From M3007 sp031398055 (lineage in GTDB: Bacteria; Bacteroidota; Bacteroidia; Chitinophagales; Saprospiraceae): DNA of 64,000 bases. The notes under the pieces were generated by a model. The model was not told the DNA's origin, searched no databases, and saw only the letters and a program-made list of their open reading frames with translations. Below are positions 36,701 to 44,567 of the stretch, one piece after another (the stretch's first letter is position 1; each line of letters starts with the position of its first letter). A program made the translations under genes and the position numbers. The stretch covers positions 1 to 64,000 of the forward strand of contig JANNMS010000115.1 in NCBI GenBank assembly GCA_031398055.1, read 5' to 3'.

Positions 36701-37011
36701 AGTTTTTTAATTTTTTAAAGAAAAAATTTGCGCCCAAAAACCTGCAACGCGCCGTGCCGCTCGAAATGTGGTGGAACGAAAAACTGCTCGAATTGCAGGT
36801 GGAATTTTTGTTGGAAAATGAAAATTTCCTGACCGTGATTTTGGCCGCGCCGCCCGCCGATGTGAAAAAACCGTTGCGGTTTGTGCTCGACCGGATGTTG
36901 GGGCAGGTGGGTTGGGCGGAATTGGCGGTGCAGCATTATTTTCCGGGAAAAAATGTGGAGATTTGGGCGGTTTCGCCGGAGCATGGGGTGGCGGTGATGG
37001 TGTTGGGTTAG
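33754..37011 (+). CDS. UvrD/RecB-family helicase
   Basis: This 1085-aa SF1 helicase has Walker A (SAGAGSGKT at residues 3-11), TTFTKKAAAE, DEFQDT near 337-342, VGDPKQSIYGFRG near 368, TYHKSKGLEFP near 715 and YVGLTRARDYL near 803. The domain order is that of UvrD/AddA/RecB proteins. The C-terminal 250 residues do not show the GxxDR...DYKT nuclease motif, so this is a helicase without a nuclease tip. No ATG precedes Walker A. The frame is open back to a stop at 33691 and the only standard start is GTG at 33754, so an unusual start (for example ATT at 33748) is possible. Partner subunits are not in the window. Confidence 0.85.
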   Translation: MISAGAGSGKTYSLTQRMVAMLGQGVRPAGIIATTFTKKAAAELQERVRVRLLEEGLSAEANELGEALIGTVHSIGTRLLQRFAFEAGVSPLVEIIAEGDSDRMFNESLSQALSENRIETLNRLADRLGLSKKKQADDEGYDWRKTIHEITDVARANNFSIEILQKSKQLSWSTFARFLPAATEIDEITWNNRLLAHLDQTVAALESQEIDGTKTTKDAAAELAVLANQLRYRGELNWYEWVKIGKLKVGAKSRDLFEELQNFAQSHLEHAGFQADIKNFIEIIFDISMDALREFEQYKKKRGLIDYTDMETQVSRLLRSPEVRETLRAELDLLLVDEFQDTSPIQLDIFLQLSRLAKHSIWVGDPKQSIYGFRGAEPALMQAIIEKTGGVRPENILGKSWRSREDIVRAVNSIFEKAFPKLPAEQVVLEPVRTKIKEPDGAPLALVHWHFKSELDEKKVPGAPWMENCIATQIGVLIERGLPIIPKGEKKWRNVVAGDVAVLCRSNQACLKMAEAIHRAGLKASIARAGLLETREARLILACLKFLLNPSDALSIAEIRLLASGESLENMVNDRLDWLEKRRESENRESEESGENPGMQRNAPPERWSSDNDFVKKLIEIRPTIVDLSASEILGLLLDELDLRRIVVSLGHPAQRLDNLDMLRKYTFEYEDACTRLHSAATLGGFLLWLDALGRAEKDMQGSGESPDSVRVMTYHKSKGLEFPVTICHDLGGDLKEKVWGTNLVAESDEVDLENILGNRWLRFWVNPYADQVKNTPLLEEMQASPEWSAATISAMEEEARLLYVGLTRARDYLVFPTNIKPAKWLNRVFNHGDGDVPTLDPNSQETPFYFGTQLLNIATEVIFNPKDFPTATQISASVKFHADRSGKRVHKLHRVETMMPPPGWDKKFGTPEVFDEPLDAGVEHQTGLHHALISIFLADNLKYPADERLSLARQQLQIRSVPTVPEEKSGFDPARAARQSEQFFNFLKKKFAPKNLQRAVPLEMWWNEKLLELQVEFLLENENFLTVILAAPPADVKKPLRFVLDRMLGQVGWAELAVQHYFPGKNVEIWAVSPEHGVAVMVLG

Positions 37012-37020
37012 GCTGGAATA

Positions 37021-37068
37021 AAAACACCCCCTTTTTCTTCGCTGTGGCAAGAAAAAGGGGGTGTTTTT
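37021..37068. terminator. Bidirectional terminator
   Basis: Arms AAAACACCCCCTTTTTCTT and its complement, with a short loop and T-runs on both sides, lie between the convergent helicase and barrel-protein genes. Confidence 0.85.
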
Positions 37069-37093
37069 GTTTTATCCACCAACCAAATTGGTT

Positions 37094-38245
37094 TTAAGTT
37101 TTCAATAAATTAATACTGTAAGCCAAAGAAATCCCGGCCAACCCAACTCGACCATTGTACACATTTATTTTGTTGGGTGCTTTGACGAATAAGTTATCAA
37201 TATTGGTCAAGCCAAAATTGAACCGCAAACCAAACATGCCATCCAAATCTTTTTTGCCCAAATTTTTGCGCCAGTTCAAACCCAAAACTGCCCCGAAATC
37301 ATTCTTTTTAAAGTCTCCGTTGTAATTGAAGACTTTGACATCGCGGATAGGTTTTTCGGTTCCACTCACCCGATTGATCAACAAACGGGCAAAATATCCA
37401 CCAAAAACAAAGGAAAAATTGCTTTTTCTTTTGAAAAAAATCTCCGGCGTGGCAGATAAAGTCAGCCAAGTTTGGTTGTAAGTCAAGTCTCGATAAAACG
37501 TCCGACCACTGTCAATTGGTTGTGTCGACACAAAATCCGGCACGACAGCGTGCGGAAATTTGCCAACCAAACCGGCCTCAACATTAAAATTGAGCAGCCC
37601 GCCAGCGCCCTGAAAAACCGTCGTCACGCCCAATTCCCAACCCGGACGCGGCGAAAATGATGGCACCGCGTCGCCGATGTCGCCGATTTTTACCAAATTA
37701 AAAACGTTCACGCCCGCCCTCGCCCGAAATTGGATGCTCGCCGGATTGAATTCCCGCTCGAAAATAAACTCCGATTTCACGGTGCGGCCGTTGCGTTGGC
37801 CTTCGGTGGTCACTTGCAATTCGCGGCGGTCGAGAATAATGTATCGGATTTTTTGCGGGTCGTCGTGCTTTGGGTTTTCAAAAAGGTAGTTCAAATAACT
37901 ATTTTCAGTCATTTTGAAAGCGATTTCTTGCCCCGCGTTTTGGCCGCGCACTTTCGCAAAATAAGTAATCGTGCTGCCGCGCAATTCGATCCGCAGGTTT
38001 TCCAAAAGCACGGTGTCGGTCGAGCCGATTTTTATGCGCATCCCACGACCTTCCATTGTCGAATCGTCGCGAATCACCCACGATTCGAGGCGATCACCGC
38101 GGTCGGAAGCCATAAACCAAGTGCCGTCGAGGCGATATAATTCTTTAAAAACATCTTCGGGGTCTTCGATTTGGGCAAAAAGTTGCGACGAAACGAGTGT
38201 CGACAACATGAAAAAGAAGAGGATTGATTTTTTATTGATAGCCAT
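37094..38245 (-). CDS. Outer-membrane beta-barrel protein with N-terminal lipocalin-like part
   Basis: This 383-aa product has a signal peptide (ILFFFMLSTLVSSQLFAQ). The N-terminal part (about 20-165: LYRLDGTWFMASDRGDRLESW and IILDRRELQV) resembles a DUF6265-type ligand-binding fold. The C-terminal part has the alternating strands and GxxxG-type pattern of a PorT-type outer-membrane barrel. It ends LAGISLAYSINLLKT, an aromatic-rich strand near the C terminus. Role unknown. Confidence 0.65.
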   Translation of the reverse strand: MAINKKSILFFFMLSTLVSSQLFAQIEDPEDVFKELYRLDGTWFMASDRGDRLESWVIRDDSTMEGRGMRIKIGSTDTVLLENLRIELRGSTITYFAKVRGQNAGQEIAFKMTENSYLNYLFENPKHDDPQKIRYIILDRRELQVTTEGQRNGRTVKSEFIFEREFNPASIQFRARAGVNVFNLVKIGDIGDAVPSFSPRPGWELGVTTVFQGAGGLLNFNVEAGLVGKFPHAVVPDFVSTQPIDSGRTFYRDLTYNQTWLTLSATPEIFFKRKSNFSFVFGGYFARLLINRVSGTEKPIRDVKVFNYNGDFKKNDFGAVLGLNWRKNLGKKDLDGMFGLRFNFGLTNIDNLFVKAPNKINVYNGRVGLAGISLAYSINLLKT

Positions 38246-38305
38246 TTTCTAATTTTTTTAGATGGGTAAAAAGAACGCCGCAAGGTTAAAAAATTTTCGC
38301 GGACA

Positions 38306-38348
38306 CAAAAAAAATGGCAGGTTCTGCAATTGCAGCCCCTGCCATTTT
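38306..38348 (-). terminator. Terminator of rpmH
   Basis: Stem AAAATGGCAGG/CCTGCCATTTT preceded by an A-run (a T-run on the minus strand) follows the rpmH stop codon. Confidence 0.8.
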
Positions 38349-38408
38349 GAATTTTTAAAAACCGAAATCCCGGTTTTCAAAAACTGTTTTGAATCACGTT
38401 TGAAATTA

Positions 38409-38570
38409 TTATTTCAATTTCATACGTTTTTCATCGGAAACAGTCAGTTTCCAGCGGCCTGCTGCCCGGCGACGCGCCAAAGTTTTGCGGCCATTTTTAG
38501 ATTCCATGCGTGTGCGAAAACCATGTTTGTTTTTGCGGACGCGGACCGATGGTTGAAATGTACGTTTCAT
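38409..38570 (-). CDS. rpmH: 50S ribosomal protein L34
   Basis: This 53-aa gene translates from ATG at 38570 as MKRTFQPSVRVRKNKHGF, then RTRMESKNGRKTLARRRAAG, and ends SDEKRMKLK. This is the L34 sequence, one of the smallest large-subunit proteins, with normal length and basic composition. A good promoter lies upstream and a terminator downstream. rpnA/yidC/dnaA, often neighbours of rpmH elsewhere, are not here. Confidence 0.97.
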   Translation of the reverse strand: MKRTFQPSVRVRKNKHGFRTRMESKNGRKTLARRRAAGRWKLTVSDEKRMKLK

Positions 38571-38641
38571 CGCTTTATTTTCTATTCAAAATTTTACAAA
38601 AAATGGTGTTCCCGTTTTTCAGGGTTTTTGAAAACGGAGCG

Positions 38642-38672
38642 CAAAGGTAAAATTTCAAGTTAAAAAAACAAG
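38642..38672 (-). promoter_or_regulatory. Promoter of rpmH
   Basis: On the minus strand TACCTTTG (38642-38649) is a perfect TAnnTTTG -7 element, and CTTG (38669-38672) is a close -33 element at 19-bp spacing. The gap to the start codon is about 70 bp. Confidence 0.7.
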
Positions 38673-39325
38673 TAGTGGGTTTACTTTTTTAAAATCCAAT
38701 TGAAATCATCTGGTCAAATAAAATTTAAAAACTATTTCAACAGCCAGTTTTTTAAACATTTCTAATTCAAATCATTGAAAATCAATTTTTTGTAAAGGTT
38801 TTTAAATCAAAATTTGACCTTGAAATTAAAAAAATAAAACACTTAACTCATTTTGGCACTGAATTCGATACGTATTTTTTAATCAGTTATGTAAATTGAT
38901 TTTGTACGAATAACATACTTTGAGAAAGCAGACTTTCCACAAAATCGTCTCGCTTTCTTTGGCTTGAGACGCCTTTCATTTTATTCAAGTTTTGGGTTTT
39001 CAGTTGGTTTTGCAGCGGTTTTGCCCTGCTGAACAGCCACTTTTTTACTCAAAAATTTGATTCAAATTTTTCGAGATTTTGACCGGGCGAAAGTTTCGGG
39101 GTGACTTTGAGTCACCCCGAAACTCGGCGGATAACTTCGATTTTTCTCAAAAAAAATTCTTGGCAACAGCCAAAAAACCGACCGGGCAGGGTGCGAACCC
39201 CGCCTCGGCAGACCATGCTTTTTTTTAATCTGAAATATTTTAATCCATTTAATCCACACCAAAACGGAAGTACCAGGACGCACACACTGTATTTCATTCT
39301 TCCACTTTTTTTAATTCAAATTGTT
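38673..39325. other. AT-rich intergenic region upstream of the large T9SS gene
   Basis: This stretch holds an A/T-rich segment and a perfect hairpin repeat at 39093-39123. I looked for DnaA boxes because rpmH is often near oriC and found none. The open frame continuing upstream of the T9SS gene's ATG does not look like a secreted protein start. Confidence 0.5.
39093..39123. repeat. Perfect 14-bp hairpin repeat
   Basis: Arms GTTTCGGGGTGACT and AGTCACCCCGAAAC around a TTG loop. It stands alone in AT-rich sequence and lacks a T-run, so it looks like an interspersed repeat rather than a terminator. Confidence 0.8.
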
Positions 39326-42300
39326 ATGAGACACTACTCAATCAACCCGTCCGAACGAGTCATCCGGGCGGATCGGAACCGGGTCAATTCGTCCTCTTTT
39401 GGTCAACCGCGGCCCGAAATTTTCAAAGCCATTTTTGGTTTGCTTTTTTTCTTAATCGCTGGTAATCAACTCGTTGCGCAGCAAAATTGCTCCATCGCCT
39501 GCTCCGGCGCGGTCAATGTCAAACTCGACAACGACTGCGCGGTGGAAATTTTGCCGAACCAAATTTTGAGCGCGCCGCCGCCCTGCCCAGGCACTTACAC
39601 TTTGTTTTTGACGACCGCAGCGGGCGACACCGTGCCGGGAAATATCGTCACCGGGCTGTATTTAAACAAAACTTTGACGGCCACCGTTTTTCACGAAGAT
39701 TCGGGCAACAGTTGCTGGGGTTTGCTGGCCGTTTCCGACAAAACGTCGCCGGTTTTGACCTGTCCGAATGTCTCGGTGAGTTGCAACCAAAGCATGGATC
39801 CGTCGGTCACCGGGCTGCCGCAGATTTTGGACAATTGCCAAAACACGAATTTCACGATTCTCCCGCACAACGATGGCATCATGCAAAACGGGACTTGCAC
39901 CGACACTTTTATCAAAAGAACGCTGCGCGTTTGGCACGTCCTCGATGCCTCTGGAAATCAAGGAAATTGCGCCCAAATGATTTCGGTGAAACGGCCAAAA
40001 TTGACCGACCTCGTTTTCCCGCCGCAAAATGTTACGATTGCCGTCGGCACGGTGGCCAACCCGGCGGTGACTGGTTTTCCGACGATTTCGGGTTTGCCGA
40101 TTGACCAAGTCGCTTGCAATTTGTTGGTCAATTCCTTCGATTCCGACACGTTGCCAGTTTGTTTTCAAAATGGAAAATTGGTGGAATACAAAATTATCCG
40201 CGAGTGGCTGGTTTTGGAAAACTGCAACAACCAGTTGAAAAAAGAGACGCAAATCATTTCTGTCAAAGACATGACCGCCCCGTTTTTGGTCTGCCCGCCC
40301 GCGACGACGGTTTCGACGGTGATTGATGAATGTTTTGGAAATATCAGTTCGCTGCCTTTTCCAACGGTTTCCGCGCCCGATTCGGTGGCGGTGAGTTGGC
40401 AGTTTGGCCAAAATTTTGGGCCGTTTGACAGCATCCCGACGGGCGTTTACGATTTGGTTTACACGGCTTTCGATTGCAGCCACACTGTAAATTGTACCAC
40501 AAAAATCACGATAAAAGATACCCAAACGCCCACGCCAGTTTTGATTGCAAACCAAGTTATTGGCTTGTCGTCGGTTGGAATTACGACGCTGCCGGCCAGC
40601 CATTTTAATGTTGGAAGTTTTGATAACTGCGACGACGTGGTGATTTCGGTCAGCCGAACAGGTGTTAATTTTTTGCAAGCCGTCACTTTCAACTGCGCCG
40701 ATGTGGGCTCGCAAATCATGGTCACGGTGCGCGTTTCGGAGTTGAATAATTCTGCAAATTACACGGATGCGATGGTCGCAATCACTGTTCAGGACAAGCA
40801 AGCCCCGTTTGTAAAAATGGGCACGATGCCAAAAGATATCACCGTTGACTGCGAATATGACTATGCCAACCCGACTTTGGGCGGCTCGAACGACCCGGTT
40901 TTTTTGGACAATTGTGGCATTGATACCGTGATTTTTGAACTTCAAATTAATGTTGCGCTTTGCAAAGGTTCGGTAAAACGCATTTTTACGGCTTTCGATG
41001 TCAATGGAAATTCCACGAAAATCGTCCAAACCGTCACGGTCGAAAACCTCACGCCATTCCAGCCGAGCCAAATTACTTGGCCGTTGAATTTTCAAACGAA
41101 TGTTTGCGGCGCGTCGCTGAACCAAAACGACATGCAGCAGCCGTTCAAAGAACCTGTTTTTTCAAACCCCGGCTGCGCGCAACTCGGGACTGATTTTAAA
41201 GATGAAATTTTTAATGCCGGAAACCTCGGCTGTTCCAAAATCTACAGAAAATGGACGGTCGTGGATTGGTGTGAGTACAACCCGAATTTCCCGAACGCGG
41301 GCGGGCGGTGGACGTTCACCCAAGTTTTGCAAGTGATGGACGGGAAGGCCCCGGAACTCGTCGCGCCTGCCGATTTGACGGTTTCGGTCGGAAATGATTG
41401 CCTGAAAGGTGCGGTCGTTTTGCCGGACGCGACGGCGACGGATTGCTCAAATTTGTTGATGATTTCGCACAACTCGCAGCACGCGACCGCGCCCGGAGCG
41501 AATATTTCAGGAAATTACCCGCTCGGCATCCATAATATTACGGTAAAAGCGTCGGACGGCTGCGGCAACGTTTCACAAAAAATCGTCAAAATTTCAGTCC
41601 TCGACAACGTTGCTCCGACCGCACTTTGCATGAACGGCCTGTCCGCTTCGCTCAACCAAATGGCCGGAGGTGTGATGTTGATGGTCAATGCGACGGCTTT
41701 CGACGCGGGAAGTTTTGACCATTGCACGGCAACAAATAAACTGATTATTGGTGTAAAAAAAGGAAATACAATTGAGATTCCTGCTCCAGTCATTTCTTTT
41801 AACTGCGACGACAAAGGTTTTCAATTGATTGAAATGCACGTGACCGACGCAAAAGGCAACACTGGAAAATGCCTCACCTACATTTTGGTGCAGGACAACG
41901 CGAACCTTTGCCCGACGATAAATCCGAATTTGAAAGCCAATATTTCCGGTCAAATAGCTACCGAAAAAGGCGACAAAGTTCAAAATGTGGCGATTTCAAT
42001 CCCCAATTTTTTGACCGCCGTGCCGGTAAATTCGGATGCCGCTGGACTTTTTGCAATTCCCAATTTGCCGAAATTTGGAAATTATGATGTGAAACCTGAA
42101 AAGGACGGCGACGATTTGAATGGCCTGACTTCGTACGACATTTTGATGATAAACCGCCATATTTTGGGCGTCACGCCGCTCGTTTCGCCGTACCAAATCA
42201 TCGCCGCCGACGTGAATCACAGCGGAACGGTGACGACTGCCGATGTTTTGGAAGCCAGAAAAGTGCTTTTGGGAATTTTCGATTCGCTGCCGCACAATAC

Positions 42301-43186
42301 TTCTTGGCGTTTTGTGGACAAAAATTTTGTGTTCACCCAACCGACCAACCCGTTTTTGGACACCTTTCCGGAGGTGAAAAGTATCGCCAATTTGAGTGCC
42401 GACACGGCTGCCCAATTTGTGGGAATCAAAATCGGCGACGTGAACCAAAGTGCCCAAACCAACTCGCTCGGCAGCAGCGATGACCGCAACGAACGCCCCG
42501 AAATCGAAATTTTGGCAGCCGATCAAACCTACGACGAAGGCGATCTGTTTGCTTTTTCTTTGAAAATGGCCGACCGCCAAGAAATCGGCGCGATGACTTT
42601 CACCCTCGAATTTGACCCGGAAAAAATCAGTTTTGAAGATTGGGCACCCGGTTCGCTGCCGAATTTGACGGACGGAAATTTGAATTTTTTAAATTCAAAA
42701 ACTGGAAAAATCACGTTCGTTTGGACGGACATCAACGGCGTGGAAACCGCGCCCGGCCAAACTTTGCTGATGTTGCAAGGCACGGCGCGCGCCGCGACGA
42801 AACTTTCGGAGGCAATCCGTTTTTCCGAACGCCCCACTCGCCTCGAAGCCTACGGCCCGGACGGCGAAGAAATGAACCTCGCTTTGCATTTCACCCGCGC
42901 CGACGGTTCGACAATTCCCGCTGCCACGGCTTATGAATTGTACCAAAACAAACCAAATCCGTTCTCTGGCGAAACCAATATTGGTTTTCATCTGCCGACC
43001 GAAAAATCAGTGACGCTGAGCATTTTTGATGCCGCAGGCCGCTTGGTTTTTGAGCAAAAACGTGATTTTGGAAAAGGTAAAAATGAATGGTTGCTGCCCG
43101 CAAATTCACTTCCACAGCATGGCGTTTTCAGTTATCGGGTTTCGACGGATGACTGGTCGGCCACGAAAAAGATGGTGAAATGGTGA
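39326..43186 (+). CDS. Large secreted multidomain protein with T9SS tail
   Basis: This 1286-aa protein has an N-terminal signal peptide (FKAIFGLLFFLIAGNQLVAQ), a long array of HYR/Ig-like beta-domains with conserved cysteines, and a dockerin-like pair near residues 930-985 (YDILMINRHILGV, DVNHSGTVTTADVLEARKVLLG). A cohesin-like domain follows near 1060-1175 (AMTFTLEFDPEKISF). It ends in a T9SS type A sorting domain from about 1202 (YELYQNKPNPFSGET...VSTDDWSATKKMVKW). It should be exported through the outer membrane and attached or released at the cell surface, perhaps in an adhesive or fibrous layer. The first 25 residues before the signal peptide contain copy 4 of the GC-rich element. ATG at 39326 is the likely start. 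Confidence 0.8.
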   Translation: MRHYSINPSERVIRADRNRVNSSSFGQPRPEIFKAIFGLLFFLIAGNQLVAQQNCSIACSGAVNVKLDNDCAVEILPNQILSAPPPCPGTYTLFLTTAAGDTVPGNIVTGLYLNKTLTATVFHEDSGNSCWGLLAVSDKTSPVLTCPNVSVSCNQSMDPSVTGLPQILDNCQNTNFTILPHNDGIMQNGTCTDTFIKRTLRVWHVLDASGNQGNCAQMISVKRPKLTDLVFPPQNVTIAVGTVANPAVTGFPTISGLPIDQVACNLLVNSFDSDTLPVCFQNGKLVEYKIIREWLVLENCNNQLKKETQIISVKDMTAPFLVCPPATTVSTVIDECFGNISSLPFPTVSAPDSVAVSWQFGQNFGPFDSIPTGVYDLVYTAFDCSHTVNCTTKITIKDTQTPTPVLIANQVIGLSSVGITTLPASHFNVGSFDNCDDVVISVSRTGVNFLQAVTFNCADVGSQIMVTVRVSELNNSANYTDAMVAITVQDKQAPFVKMGTMPKDITVDCEYDYANPTLGGSNDPVFLDNCGIDTVIFELQINVALCKGSVKRIFTAFDVNGNSTKIVQTVTVENLTPFQPSQITWPLNFQTNVCGASLNQNDMQQPFKEPVFSNPGCAQLGTDFKDEIFNAGNLGCSKIYRKWTVVDWCEYNPNFPNAGGRWTFTQVLQVMDGKAPELVAPADLTVSVGNDCLKGAVVLPDATATDCSNLLMISHNSQHATAPGANISGNYPLGIHNITVKASDGCGNVSQKIVKISVLDNVAPTALCMNGLSASLNQMAGGVMLMVNATAFDAGSFDHCTATNKLIIGVKKGNTIEIPAPVISFNCDDKGFQLIEMHVTDAKGNTGKCLTYILVQDNANLCPTINPNLKANISGQIATEKGDKVQNVAISIPNFLTAVPVNSDAAGLFAIPNLPKFGNYDVKPEKDGDDLNGLTSYDILMINRHILGVTPLVSPYQIIAADVNHSGTVTTADVLEARKVLLGIFDSLPHNTSWRFVDKNFVFTQPTNPFLDTFPEVKSIANLSADTAAQFVGIKIGDVNQSAQTNSLGSSDDRNERPEIEILAADQTYDEGDLFAFSLKMADRQEIGAMTFTLEFDPEKISFEDWAPGSLPNLTDGNLNFLNSKTGKITFVWTDINGVETAPGQTLLMLQGTARAATKLSEAIRFSERPTRLEAYGPDGEEMNLALHFTRADGSTIPAATAYELYQNKPNPFSGETNIGFHLPTEKSVTLSIFDAAGRLVFEQKRDFGKGKNEWLLPANSLPQHGVFSYRVSTDDWSATKKMVKW
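39346..39371. repeat. Intragenic GC-rich element, copy 4 (in T9SS gene)
   Basis: A 26-bp copy starting CCCGTCCGAACG. It is read in frame as NPSERVIRAD just before the signal peptide of the large T9SS protein. Confidence 0.75.
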
Positions 43187-43283
43187 GATTGGTTATTAGG
43201 TAATTGGTTATTGGAAAATTGGGGAATTAGTTATTGGGATAACCCAATTTCCCAATAACCAATTTCCCAATAACGAATAACTA
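43187..43283. repeat. TTATTGGG inverted array, locus 3
   Basis: Arms TTATTGGTTATTGGAAAAT and its complement around 43240. Placed directly after the large T9SS gene. Confidence 0.8.
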
Positions 43284-43420
43284 AATTGATTGAGTCCCTG
43301 CTCGTTGTTGTGGAAGGCAACGGGTGGGGCTTTTTTGTGAAACACGGAGGCACGGAGGCACAGAGATTTTCTTTTTAAAAAAAGGAAAAAACGTCCCTGC
43401 GTTTGTTCTTTTAAAAAAAA

Positions 43421-43750
43421 TTACCTCGAAAAACGGGCGGTATTTTCCAGTTCTTCAAGCAATTCCGGTTCATTTTCTTCCGAAGTTTTGATGATGTGGA
43501 CATCCATCCGGTTTCGCCCGGCGTAAAAAAAGAGGTGCCAAATATTTTGCACACCATCAATCGCGCCGGGCGGGAACTCACCGATTTCTTGCTCAAATGT
43601 TTTTCGAAAATTGTTTCCATCCAAATATTCGATTTCTGGGTCGGCAGCGACGCGTTCCGCCCAAACGAAGGTGGCTTCGTGCAAACTTTCGGCTTCCACC
43701 TGTTCGATGTAGGTGCCGCCGCGATAGTTCATGATGAAAGAATAAGTCAT
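43421..43750 (-). CDS. Small protein of unknown function, operon gene 3
   Basis: This 109-aa product starts MTYSFIMNYRGGTYIEQVEA and contains AVWAERVAADP and IWHLFFYAGRNRMDVHII. I do not recognise the family. It is last in a three-gene minus-strand operon. An element with the repeat CACGGAGGCACGGAGGCAC lies downstream. Confidence 0.55.
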   Translation of the reverse strand: MTYSFIMNYRGGTYIEQVEAESLHEATFVWAERVAADPEIEYLDGNNFRKTFEQEIGEFPPGAIDGVQNIWHLFFYAGRNRMDVHIIKTSEENEPELLEELENTARFSR

Positions 43751-43751
43751 A

Positions 43752-44126
43752 TCAATTGCCTTTGGATTTTTGTGAATGATTTTCCCCGTTCCAATCCTTC
43801 TTTTTCCGCCAATGTTCCACTTGTTTTTTCAATTTTTCGAGGAGTTTATTATCCGCTTTGGTTTTTTTGGGCTTTTTGTTCAATGTTTCAAATGCTTCTT
43901 TTACTTTTTGGTAGGCTTCTTCGGCCTTGTTTTTTGCATCTGGGTTCGCGTGTTTCCCATTTTTCCCGGTAGTTTTTTCTTCCGATTTCAAAAGATTTTG
44001 AGGAAGGGGCTGGAAAAAATGGTAGGTAAAATAACCTACCGAGCCAAAGATCAATGCCAAAACAACAATGATTGGATTGAAATGGTATCGGTTTTTTGAG
44101 ATTGGGGGGATAGTCGCGCTTTGCAT
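43752..44126 (-). CDS. Small single-span membrane protein, operon gene 2
   Basis: This 124-aa product has one hydrophobic segment (PIIVVLALIFGSVGYFTYHFF) followed by a lysine-rich, likely coiled-coil C terminus. It starts one base from the stop of gene 3 and shares an operon with both neighbours. Confidence 0.55.
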   Translation of the reverse strand: MQSATIPPISKNRYHFNPIIVVLALIFGSVGYFTYHFFQPLPQNLLKSEEKTTGKNGKHANPDAKNKAEEAYQKVKEAFETLNKKPKKTKADNKLLEKLKKQVEHWRKKKDWNGENHSQKSKGN

Positions 44127-44176
44127 GGAGGGAAATTAAAGGAATGATTTTAAAAACGATTCGAAATATATCCAGC

Positions 44177-44416
44177 TCATGCAGCAAGTCTTTGACGCGC
44201 CCGGGCTTTCGCCAAACGCATGATGTGTTCAATCATCAGGTATTGCTCCACCTCCTTTTTTTCTTCTTCTTCCAAACCAGCGTCCCTGTTTTTTTCCAAA
44301 AGATACGTTACCCGCATTTGCAGTTTTGGAGAAGGTTTAAACGAAATTATGGCTTCCGGTGAAGGCGCAGAAGTAATAAAATCAATGATTTCGTCTATCG
44401 TTCTGGTAATTACCAT
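44177..44416 (-). CDS. Small conserved protein, operon gene 1
   Basis: This 79-aa product (MVITRTIDEIIDFITSAPSP...) is built like a small family common in Bacteroidota and cyanobacteria, often near restriction or toxin genes: a short helix, EEEEKKEVEQYLMIEHI and the ending MRLAKARARQRL. Function unknown; antitoxin-like by size and composition only. Confidence 0.5.
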   Translation of the reverse strand: MVITRTIDEIIDFITSAPSPEAIISFKPSPKLQMRVTYLLEKNRDAGLEEEEKKEVEQYLMIEHIMRLAKARARQRLAA

Positions 44417-44567
44417 GACTAATTTTTTGACAAAATTAAGTTGTCCGATTCTTTTTTTTCGAAAAAAGAACTGTCAAAAAAATGCCTCCAATCTGTGATT
44501 GTTTTTTTTACAAACTTTTCGTTTTAAATTTTCATCTTTGGCCGTTCCAAAACATACATTTTTCAAA

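Noticed and set aside
38571..39092. Possible oriC near rpmH
   Set aside because: AT-rich but no cluster of DnaA boxes and no dnaA or related gene nearby.
39181..39220. tRNA-like T-arm (GGGTGCGAACCCC)
   Set aside because: No matching acceptor, D or anticodon stem can be built around it.
39662..41125. 487-codon minus-strand frame within the large T9SS gene
   Set aside because: Shadow of the plus-strand gene, whose domains and signal peptide are clear.
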